A stretch of 64,000 nt of DNA from Bog-532 sp963742875 (GTDB lineage Bacteria; Actinomycetota; Actinomycetes; Streptosporangiales; Streptosporangiaceae): contig CAVUNO010000022.1 in the NCBI GenBank assembly GCA_963742875.1, forward strand, positions 62,001 to 126,000, given 5' to 3'. Position numbers and translations under genes: made by a program. Below, one piece after another: positions 57,431 to 64,000 of the stretch; positions within the stretch are counted from its first letter, which is position 1; each line of letters opens with the position of its first letter. The notes beneath the pieces were generated by a model, which saw only the letters and a program-made list of their open reading frames with translations, searched no databases and was not told the DNA's origin.

Positions 57431-57999
57431 GTTTCGATCAGCAGTCGCTCGAGAATTACCCCGAGCGAGTAGGTCTTGCCGGACCCCGACTGACCGCAGA
57501 GGAACGTATGCCGGTTGAAGCCGCCCGCGTCCGCCAGGCAGGGCACACCAGGGGCCAGCGCGAGCTCGCCGAGCTGCAGCTGGGCGTGGCGGCGGTCGCT
57601 GCGCTGGAACCAGGCGCGCACGTCCGCCCCGGTGGCGGCACGAACCAGCGCATCGTGAAACGGTGCCGGGTCACCTTCGAGGATGACACCGTCGCCGCGC
57701 GCGTAGCGGATCTGGACCTGCGTCCGGTTTTCGGGGGCGCCCCCCGCATGAGCCGGCAGCATCAGTTCCGTGCTCAGCTGGTCGAGTTCGAGGCTGAGGA
57801 TCTGCCCAAGGTGGACAGTGCCGCCGCCCTCCAACATCACGTAGCCGCCGACCTGCAATTCCAGGCCGCGCAGCGAGGCCTGGAAAGAGAACCGGCGTCC
57901 GTCCACCGAAATGGCGAGCGGAAGGACTGACTCTTCAATGTTCCGGCGCGCCTCGCGGAAGCTCTCCACTTGAGCGCCGAGCCCGGACTGCACGCTCAC
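57428..57999 (-). pseudogene. HerA-like/DUF87 ATPase, truncated after Walker A
   Basis: From GTG 57999: SVQSGLGAQVESFREARRNI, then beta-strand-rich HAS-barrel-like sequence (FSFQASLRGLELQVGGYVML) and LGELALAPGVPCLADAGGFN leading to the Walker A TFLCGQSGSGKTYSLGVILE. HerA/VirB4-type hexameric ATPases of this layout pump DNA or assist end resection. After RLLIETDLR the enzyme stops abruptly, fused to unrelated sequence over the TetR relic. Walker B, the sensor and the arginine finger are gone. The gene would have exceeded 500 residues. Confidence 0.65.
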
Positions 58000-58020
58000 C
58001 TGTCATCCTCTCCGCGTTCG

Positions 58021-58260
58021 ATGGGGGCTCCCGTCGCACCGCGGTCCCCGTTAGAAGGCTGGGTTGTGGGCGCCGGATGGTCATCACCCTCCCGGGGTGA
58101 CCCCGCAGCCGGCCCTCCATCGGCTCTCTTGTTTGTCTTCTGGGGCCGGCCCACCGCGCTCGTTGTCATCCTGATCGTCGTTCTGCTGCTCGTCGTTCTC
58201 GGGCTCTTCGAGCTGATCGGCAGGCCACCCGCGCGGGAGCCGGCCGCGGGTCACCCGTGA
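58021..58260 (+). CDS. Small single-helix membrane protein
   Basis: An 80-codon frame with a polar, Gly/Ser-rich N-terminus and one strong membrane helix (FVFWGRPTALVVILIVVLLL, then VVLGLFELIG) before a short basic tail. It lies just upstream of, and divergent from, the HerA-like relic. The helix is long enough to be genuine. I do not recognise a family; a start at 57970 is also possible. Confidence 0.45.
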   Translation: MGAPVAPRSPLEGWVVGAGWSSPSRGDPAAGPPSALLFVFWGRPTALVVILIVVLLLVVLGLFELIGRPPAREPAAGHP

Positions 58261-58270
58261 TGCCCGCGTA

Positions 58271-58966
58271 TTAGGCCCGCGCCGCTTCCGGGGTGCCCGC
58301 CGACGACGCCTTCAGGCCGGCCGCGAGGATGTCGATGCTCAGCGCCAGGATCCAGGCCGGGAAGAGCAGCTCCACCCAGGGTGAGAGGCCTACCCCGATC
58401 AGCAGCACCAGTGCGCTCACCAGCCCGGCGACGGTGAGCCACCTGCGGACGATCTCGGTGCGGCGCGCGATGGTGACGGTGGTCAGCGTGAACACCGCCG
58501 CCATCCGCATCGCGTAGACGTTGAGCAGGATCGAGGTGACGTCACGGCCCAGCGCCAGGGTGCCTGGGCCGGGCGGGCTGGACGGCAGTTCCGCGATGAG
58601 GCCGCCGGCGAGCGCCGCGCCCACGAACAGCATCGAGACGAACAAGAGGCCGCTGCCCAGGAACACGGTTGCGAAGAAGCGGTCCTCACGTTCGCCGATC
58701 CGGTCCCTGATCACCCCGATGAACCACAGGAACGCGATCCCGGCGAACGGGACGATGTTCAGGGCGACCGCCACCGCTGTCCGGCGCCCCGCGTCGGTCA
58801 GCCATGCTCCGGGGACCTCGGAACGAGCGGGCACAGAGAGCCTGAGCAGGACGAGCGTGGCCATCAGGAGCACGGAAAAGATGATCCCGGCGAGCGCGGC
58901 CGCGCGGGGCGTTCTCAGCGGGCTCCTCGCCCGCAGCGGGTCAGGAACGATCGGGCCCTCGGTCAT
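58271..58966 (-). CDS. Polytopic membrane protein, actinobacterial, unknown function
   Basis: 231 residues, with about six hydrophobic helices: LAGIIFSVLLMATLVLLRLS, VALNIVPFAGIAFLWFIGVI, ATVFLGSGLLFVSMLFVGAA, VYAMRMAAVFTLTTVTIARR, LTVAGLVSALVLLIGVGLSP and a last helix VELLFPAWILALSIDILAAG. The conserved RDRIGEREDRFF loop after the second helix is typical of a conserved actinobacterial membrane-protein group. ATG 58966 fits best. It is divergent from the HdeD gene, with which it may share a stress-related role. Confidence 0.75.
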   Translation of the reverse strand: MTEGPIVPDPLRARSPLRTPRAAALAGIIFSVLLMATLVLLRLSVPARSEVPGAWLTDAGRRTAVAVALNIVPFAGIAFLWFIGVIRDRIGEREDRFFATVFLGSGLLFVSMLFVGAALAGGLIAELPSSPPGPGTLALGRDVTSILLNVYAMRMAAVFTLTTVTIARRTEIVRRWLTVAGLVSALVLLIGVGLSPWVELLFPAWILALSIDILAAGLKASSAGTPEAARA

Positions 58967-59187
58967 TGCGGCCGCCCCCTTCCGCGGATAACGCCTCCGG
59001 CATCCGCTCCCCTGAGGGTCTGGCCGCGGCGCGGGGCCGTAATCACCCGGGGCGGGTGAGGGCACTGGGTTGCGTGCGGGCGGAGCATGGGGATGGGCGG
59101 TAGCCCGAGGAAAAGGCGACCCGAGGACGATCGGCGCCGGCCGCTGCTCAAGGGACCAAGCCCGTAAGCGAGGGCGAAGGAGTGCCG

Positions 59188-59790
59188 ATGCTATCCGCCG
59201 ATTCTGATGCCGAATTTGACGCGCAGCCCCCGCCGCCTCCTCCGTCGCTGCTGGCCGGATCGTCGTGGCAGGCAACGCTGGTCGTGGGCGTGCTGACCCT
59301 GATCCTCGGGATCGTGGTCGCCTTTCATCCCGGCGGGTCCCTGAATGTGGCCGCGGTCCTGCTCGGCATCCTCATGATCATCTCGGGGATCTTTCACCTG
59401 ATCCGGGTGTTCGACCCGGAGGAAGCGCACCGGGTGTGGCTCGGCATCGCCGGCCTGATGTTCATCGTCGTCGGCGTCGTGCTGATCCGTCATCTGCATC
59501 TCACCGTGGCGATTGTCGGCCTGATCATCGGTATCACCTGGATCGTCCAGGGGGTAGCCGCGCTCATCGGGGGGATCTCCAGCGACGCCCGCGAAGGCCG
59601 CGCCTGGTGGATCGCCTTCGGCGCCATCAGCGTCATCGCCGGGATCGTGGTCGCGGCCAACCCTTCCTCCTCGCTGACCGTCCTCACCGTCCTGCTCGGT
59701 ATCTGGTTCATCGTCATGGGGATCTTCGAGATCATCGGCGGCCTCGTGCTGCGGCGCGAGCTCCGGGTCACGGTCATGTCGCTCACCTGA
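59188..59790 (+). CDS. HdeD-family acid-resistance-type membrane protein (DUF308)
   Basis: A 200-residue protein of six membrane helices in three pairs, the DUF308/HdeD pattern: WQATLVVGVLTLILGIVVAF, NVAAVLLGILMIISGIFHLI, LGIAGLMFIVVGVVLIRHLH and VAIVGLIIGITWIVQGVAAL, then AFGAISVIAGIVVAANP and LTVLLGIWFIVMGIFEIIGG. The N-terminus is a proline-rich cytoplasmic tail. ATG 59188 has AAGGAG 5 bases ahead. HdeD proteins protect the membrane at low pH or other stress; the exact role in actinomycetes is unknown. Confidence 0.88.
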   Translation: MLSADSDAEFDAQPPPPPPSLLAGSSWQATLVVGVLTLILGIVVAFHPGGSLNVAAVLLGILMIISGIFHLIRVFDPEEAHRVWLGIAGLMFIVVGVVLIRHLHLTVAIVGLIIGITWIVQGVAALIGGISSDAREGRAWWIAFGAISVIAGIVVAANPSSSLTVLTVLLGIWFIVMGIFEIIGGLVLRRELRVTVMSLT

Positions 59791-59930
59791 CCACTCACCC
59801 ATGGCGGGTGATGCGTGGCTTGGCTGCGCGCGGCGAGCATTCACGATGGGTCTCTGTGACTGGAACCGGGAGGTCATCTCCCCGGTGGAGATCCCGCAGA
59901 TGACCGCCGGGCCGCGAGGAGCAGTAAAAA

Positions 59931-62300
59931 ATGAGCAAGCCGTTCAAGGGCACGATCAACGTCGATATCCGCGATTCGGTTCCGGACTGGACACCGTTCG
60001 AGCCGCCGAAGGCGCCGGACGGTGCGGCCAATGTCGTCTACATCGTGCTCGATGACGTCGGCTTCTCGGCCATGAGCAGTTACGGCGGCCCCATCGAGAC
60101 GCCGAACATCGACCGGCTCGCCGCCGACGGGATCCGTTACACCCAGTGGCACACTACGGCGCTGTGCTCCCCGACCCGTTCGTGCCTGCTGACCGGGCGC
60201 AACCACACCCGTAACTCGATGGCGTGCATCACCGAGGCTGCGGTCGGCTTCCCGAACGCGAGCGGCACCATCCCGCCGGAGAACGGGATGCTGTCTGAGA
60301 TCCTCAGCGAACGCGGGTGGAACACGTACATAACGGGCAAGTGGCACCTGTGCCCGACCGTGGAGATGAACCTGGCGTCGACGCGGCGTAACTGGCCGTC
60401 CGGCCGCGGGTTCGAGCGCTTCTACGGGTTCCTTGGCGCGGAGACCAACCAGTGGTACCCGGACCTGGTCTACGACAACCACCCGGTGGACCAGCCGAAG
60501 GCGCCCGCCGAGGGCTACCACCTGACCGCCGACCTCACCGACAGGGCGCTGCAGTTCATCAAGGACGCAAAGTCGGTCGCCCCGGACAAGCCGTTCTTCC
60601 TCTATTACGCGCCCGGCGCCGCGCATGCACCGCACCATGTCTTTAAGGAATGGGCCGATAAGTTCAAGGGCCACTTCGACATGGGTTACGAGGCCATCCG
60701 GGAGCAGACGCTGGCCCGGCAGAAGCAGATGGGCATCGTCCCAGCCGACACCGAACTGCCGCCGATCAACCCGATCGGCACGCCCGAGACCCGCCAGGGG
60801 CCCGACGGCCAGCCGTTCCCGCCGCTGGATGTCACCCGGCCCTGGGACTCGCTAACCGCGGACGAGAAGCGGCTGTTCTGCCGGATGGCCGAGGTGTACG
60901 CGGGGTTCCTGGCCCACGCCGACCACCACATCGGGCGCCTGCTCGATTATCTGGAGGAGTCCGGGCAGCGGGAAAACACGATGGTGATTCTCGTGTCGGA
61001 CAATGGGGCGAGCGGCGAAGGTGGCCCCAACGGGTCGGTGAACGAGAACATCTTCGCCAACGGGCTCCCCGACAACATGCAGGCCAACCTGGCCATGATC
61101 GACGAGCTGGGCGGGACGAAGACCTACAACCATTATGCCAATGGCTGGGCGATGGCGTTCAACACGCCGTTCAAGATGTGGAAACGGTACGAATTCAACG
61201 GTGGCACCGCCGACCCGTGCATCATCTCCTGGCCCTCAGCTACCACCGGCGCGGCGGCGGGAAAGGGCGAGATCCGGCACCAGTACCACCACGCCATCGA
61301 CATCGTGCCCACCATCCTGGACACCCTCGGCGTCGAGCCACCCGCCACCATCAAGGGCCACGTCCAGTCCCGGTTCGACGGGGTGAGCATGCGCTACAGC
61401 ATCAGTGACCCGTCCGCGCCGTCGGCCCGCAGGACCCAGTTCTACTCGATGCTCGGCTCGCGCGGGATCTGGCACGACGGCTGGAAAGCCGTCACCACCC
61501 ACCCCACGATCAGCGGCTGGAGCCACTTCAACGACGACACCTGGGAGCTCTACCACACCGACACCGACCGGGCCGAGATACACGACCTGGCCGCCGAGCA
61601 CCCGGAAAAGGTCCGCGAACTGGTCAACCTGTGGTTCGCTGAAGCCGGCGACAACGGGGCGTTCCCGCTCGACGACCGGGGCGCCGTAGAGATCATCACC
61701 ACGCCGCGACCGCAGCTAGCCGCACCGCGCGAGCGGTACGCCTACTTCCCCGACACCGCGGAGGTGCCCGAGGCCCAGGCGGTGAACATCCGGAATCGCT
61801 CCTACAGCATCGGCGCCCTCGTGGATATCGCGGTCCCTGGAGCACAGGGCGTGCTGTTCGCGCACGGGTCACGGTTCGGTGGTCATGCTCTGTACATCAA
61901 GGATGACCGGCTGCACTACGTCTATAATTTCGTCGGCATGATGGAGCAGAAGATCGACGCCAACCAGGACGTCCCGACCGGAATGGACCTGATCTTGTCC
62001 GCCTCGTTCGACAAGGACGGCGAGGATCCGCCCGGGGTCTCCACCGGGATCCTGTCCTTGTACCACGGGGGCAAGAAGGTCGGCGAAGGCCGGATCAAGA
62101 CCCAGCCCGGGCTGTTCAGCCTGGCCGGCGAGGGTCTGTGCGTCGGCCGTGACAGCGGCGAGCCGGTGACCGGCGACTACCCTGGCGAGCATCCGCATGC
62201 CTTCACCGGCGGCACGATCAAGCGCGTCGCCGTCGACGTCAGCGGGGACCCGTACGTCGACCTCGAGCGCGAGGCTCAGGCGATGCTGGCGCGTGAGTAG
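59931..62300 (+). CDS. Arylsulfatase (type I, formylglycine-dependent)
   Basis: A 789-residue sulfatase. The active-site block TTALCSPTRSCLLTGRNH contains the C-x-P-x-R motif whose Cys79 becomes formylglycine; metal ligands are at VVYIVLDDVGFSAMSSYGGP (Asp41, Asp42) and later VILVSDNGAS. The catalytic Lys lies in YITGKWHL. The protein is larger than the usual 450-550 residues because the C-terminal 250 residues form a second beta-rich domain (MDLILSASFDKDGED, GTIKRVAVDVSG). It has no signal peptide, so it likely acts in the cytoplasm on sulfate esters. ATG 59931 follows an AGGAG (about 59917). The formylglycine-generating enzyme is convergent, ending two bases away. Confidence 0.93.
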   Translation: MSKPFKGTINVDIRDSVPDWTPFEPPKAPDGAANVVYIVLDDVGFSAMSSYGGPIETPNIDRLAADGIRYTQWHTTALCSPTRSCLLTGRNHTRNSMACITEAAVGFPNASGTIPPENGMLSEILSERGWNTYITGKWHLCPTVEMNLASTRRNWPSGRGFERFYGFLGAETNQWYPDLVYDNHPVDQPKAPAEGYHLTADLTDRALQFIKDAKSVAPDKPFFLYYAPGAAHAPHHVFKEWADKFKGHFDMGYEAIREQTLARQKQMGIVPADTELPPINPIGTPETRQGPDGQPFPPLDVTRPWDSLTADEKRLFCRMAEVYAGFLAHADHHIGRLLDYLEESGQRENTMVILVSDNGASGEGGPNGSVNENIFANGLPDNMQANLAMIDELGGTKTYNHYANGWAMAFNTPFKMWKRYEFNGGTADPCIISWPSATTGAAAGKGEIRHQYHHAIDIVPTILDTLGVEPPATIKGHVQSRFDGVSMRYSISDPSAPSARRTQFYSMLGSRGIWHDGWKAVTTHPTISGWSHFNDDTWELYHTDTDRAEIHDLAAEHPEKVRELVNLWFAEAGDNGAFPLDDRGAVEIITTPRPQLAAPRERYAYFPDTAEVPEAQAVNIRNRSYSIGALVDIAVPGAQGVLFAHGSRFGGHALYIKDDRLHYVYNFVGMMEQKIDANQDVPTGMDLILSASFDKDGEDPPGVSTGILSLYHGGKKVGEGRIKTQPGLFSLAGEGLCVGRDSGEPVTGDYPGEHPHAFTGGTIKRVAVDVSGDPYVDLEREAQAMLARE

Positions 62301-62302
62301 CC

Positions 62303-63232
62303 CTACTGGGTGACGGGCGGCCCGCCGCGGCTGATGCACCGGAAGCCGAGGTGGCACGTGGAGGTGTCAACGGCCTCACCCTGGCGGGCGGCCGGCCGGT
62401 AGCGCAGGCAATAGCTGGGTGCGCACAGGTGTGACCCGCCCTTGATGACCCTGCGCGGTAGATGCGCGCCCGGCGTGCCCGCGGTCATGCTGCTCTCCGG
62501 GGTACTCACCCTCGGGTTACGCGGCACACAGCACGCATCAGCGGCGTCGGCCGGATGGCGCGGAGTGAAATAGTCGCTCGTCCACTCCCAGACGTTGCCG
62601 GTCATGTCCTCGAGCCCGTAGCCGTTGGCCGGGAATGACCCCACCGGCGAGGTGCCCTCGTAGCCGTCGGTGAGCAGGTTCTGCCAGGGGAATTCGCCCT
62701 GCCAGGTGTTGGCCATCTTCCGGCCGCCCGGCGCGAACTCATCGCCCCATGCGTACACGGCCCCGTCGAGGCCGCCGCGGGCCGCGTACTCCCACTCGGC
62801 CTCGGCCGGCAGTTGCTTGCCCATCCAGGCGGCGTAGGCGTCCGCGTCCTCGGCCGTGACATGGGTCACCGGATGCCGCTGCCGGCCACGGCAGTCGCTG
62901 CGCGGTCCTTCGGGACGCCGCCAGCAGGCACCAGGGACGTAGGCCCACCAGTTGTGGTAGTCACGCAGGTCGACCGGGCCCGTCGTGCGCTGGAACACCA
63001 GCGATCCGGGTACGAGCAGGTCAGGGTCGGCCTCGGGGTAGTCCGCCGCCGCCAGTGGCCGCTCCGCGACGGTGACGTAACCGGTTGCCGTCACGAACCG
63101 CCGGAATTCCGCGACCGTCACCGGATGCCGGTCCAGCCAGAATCCGTCCACGGTGACCCGGTGCACCGGGCGCTCCTCCGGATAGAAGACGGCCGAGCCC
63201 ATCAGGAACGTGCCGCCCGGAATCCACACCAT
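62303..63232 (-). CDS. Formylglycine-generating enzyme (sulfatase-modifying factor)
   Basis: A 309-residue FGE that oxidises the sulfatase C-x-P-x-R cysteine to formylglycine using O2 and copper. The N-terminal MVWIPGGTFLMGSAVFYPEE is the family start, then FWLDRHPVTVAEFRRFVTAT, AEAEWEYAARGGLDGAVYAW, GNVWEWTSDYFTPRHP and the C-terminal GGSHLCAPSYCLRYRPAARQ with the two active-site Cys five apart, then GFRCI. Start ATG 63232 fits, with no signal peptide. It is the natural activator of the convergent arylsulfatase; the two share a 2-base gap at their 3' ends. Confidence 0.93.
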   Translation of the reverse strand: MVWIPGGTFLMGSAVFYPEERPVHRVTVDGFWLDRHPVTVAEFRRFVTATGYVTVAERPLAAADYPEADPDLLVPGSLVFQRTTGPVDLRDYHNWWAYVPGACWRRPEGPRSDCRGRQRHPVTHVTAEDADAYAAWMGKQLPAEAEWEYAARGGLDGAVYAWGDEFAPGGRKMANTWQGEFPWQNLLTDGYEGTSPVGSFPANGYGLEDMTGNVWEWTSDYFTPRHPADAADACCVPRNPRVSTPESSMTAGTPGAHLPRRVIKGGSHLCAPSYCLRYRPAARQGEAVDTSTCHLGFRCISRGGPPVTQ

Positions 63233-63580
63233 GGCCCCGCGCTGATCCCTGTTCCTGGCGGCGTTCTTGCCCGCGTCCTTGGCCCGCGCGGGCGACGCCT
63301 CCGACCGGTCGCGCCGGCCGGTGATGCAGAACTCGTCATGGACATGCCGTCCGTGCTCCGATTCAACCCAGGCGGCCTACCTGGCCGCCGAGACGTGGCT
63401 GGTCAAGACGCACGGCGGATGAGCCTGCGCCAGCCAGCGCCAGCTCGGCCAGCGCTAGCCGGCACCTGGCAGGCCCGCGCTGCTGTTACCGGCGGGAGAC
63501 GCGCCGGGCCGTACGCCGTGACGTGCGCCGGGCTACTCTACGTCCTCCGAACATTTATGCCCTCCAGATACCCGAGGCGG
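63233..63580. other. Gap with no gene recognised
   Basis: About 350 bases. A 32-codon frame at 63324-63422 (ending AAYLAAETWLVKTHGG) has protein-like composition and could be a C-terminal fragment, but I cannot assign it. Otherwise nothing stands out. Confidence 0.35.
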
Positions 63581-64000
63581 TCACTTTGCCGCAGCCGCCG
63601 TTTCCAAGTCGTGCAGTTCCTGGGCTTCCTCCGCCGTGGCCAGGCCGATCGCCACGAGGTCGAGCGGGCTGATGAAGCCGTCGCTGAGCCGGAAGCCCCC
63701 GGCGCGGACGATCGCGTCACGGAGCGGCACCGCCCAGTGGTGCTCGAGCAGGACGAGCGCGGCCGCGGAATCGTTCGGGATGTCCTCGAGCACATCCCAG
63801 CCCTCCTCCTCGGTGAAAACGTTGACGCCGCCCTCAGCGGCGGCGGCTTCGGCACCTGCGGCCGCGCCGGCTTCCGCTCCCTCCTCACCCTCGATGCCCA
63901 GGCCGATCAGCGCACCGATCTTGGTGCCGGCCTCGATCGCCTCCGCCTCGGTGAGGTTGCTGAGGTGCTCCACCTCCAGCTCGCCGTCGGCGTCCTTGTA
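63581..64000 (-). CDS. DUF1269/DUF6325-like protein, cut by the window end
   Basis: The frame is open from the stop at 63581 to the last base of the window, so the N-terminus lies outside. The visible 140 residues start YKDADGELEVEHLSNLTEAE, then a glycine/alanine/glutamate-rich segment (GIEGEEGAEAGAAAGAEAAA), NDSAAALVLLEHHWAVPLRD and a C-terminal helix. This resembles the second half of the DUF1269/DUF6325 proteins found in actinobacteria, in which the SxAALVLLExxWA segment is conserved. Function unknown. Confidence 0.6.
   Translation of the reverse strand, partial: YKDADGELEVEHLSNLTEAEAIEAGTKIGALIGLGIEGEEGAEAGAAAGAEAAAAEGGVNVFTEEEGWDVLEDIPNDSAAALVLLEHHWAVPLRDAIVRAGGFRLSDGFISPLDLVAIGLATAEEAQELHDLETAAAAK

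Overview
The window is about 64 kb of very GC-rich DNA. Divergent short operons, GTG starts, actinomycete-type insertion sequences, an AICE-type DUF2637 remnant, a DprE1 remnant and an IdeR/DtxR-type iron box all point to a filamentous-type actinomycete. Streptosporangiales-like is my guess; there is no rRNA or other marker gene here to prove it. I found no complete tRNA, rRNA, CRISPR array or replication origin.

Layout. 0-5 kb: an Nramp metal transporter, a truncated ISAzo13-type transposase, a membrane protein, and a multicopper oxidase preceded by a strong iron-box motif. 5-8.3 kb: a decayed, translationally coupled operon (class V aminotransferase, an unknown protein with a C-terminal heavy-metal-binding domain, a PLP-decarboxylase/MetE chimera, a MetF stub). 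8.6-22 kb: a graveyard of mobile and defence DNA (Rve and IS1380 transposases, a toxin-antitoxin pair, a collapsed Wadjet jetA-C-D operon, DUF2637, a tyrosine recombinase stub, an IS701-like stub). These sit among a few intact genes (YihY-like, OsmC, CoA-disulfide-reductase-like, ArsR-ArsM fusion). Direct repeats resembling a tRNA 3' end lie at 9.95 and 21.92 kb and bracket about 12 kb of it. 22-33 kb: mixed chromosomal genes and relics (TIGR03086 protein, cyclase relic, VIT transporter, two-component system, redoxin/MauE relics, 3-hydroxyacyl-CoA dehydrogenase, aldo/keto reductase).

34-42.7 kb is the best preserved metabolic block: dhaK-dhaL-dhaM plus a dedicated PTS enzyme I, then glpF-glpK-glpD, all on the + strand. 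Together they would import glycerol and send it through glycerol-3-phosphate to dihydroxyacetone phosphate. In parallel they would phosphorylate dihydroxyacetone with PEP, using the EIIA/HPr/EI chain encoded on the spot. 42.9-46.6 kb: a CBS-BON stress-type protein with a DosR-like motif upstream, and acetyl-CoA synthetase. 46.7-50.5 kb: a tightly spaced four-gene minus-strand operon of exported/envelope proteins with no assigned function (Tat-exported propeller-like protein, DUF1906/GH25-like hydrolase, MauE-like membrane protein, DUF4232 lipoprotein). 51-54.8 kb: TetR-MFS drug-export pair and a ketopantoate-reductase-like gene. 55-58 kb: further relics. 58-64 kb: membrane proteins, an arylsulfatase with its formylglycine-generating enzyme convergent to it, and the end of a DUF1269/DUF6325-like gene.

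The most striking general feature is the manner of decay. Genes are repeatedly reduced to collinear stubs joined by internal deletions (jetA/C/D, decarboxylase/metE, cyclase/ATPase regulator, class V aminotransferase). Frames are broken by short tandem duplications of 8, 8 and 23 bp; 24- and 38-bp tandem duplications also occur. All functional calls rest on reading translated sequence; no database search was run.
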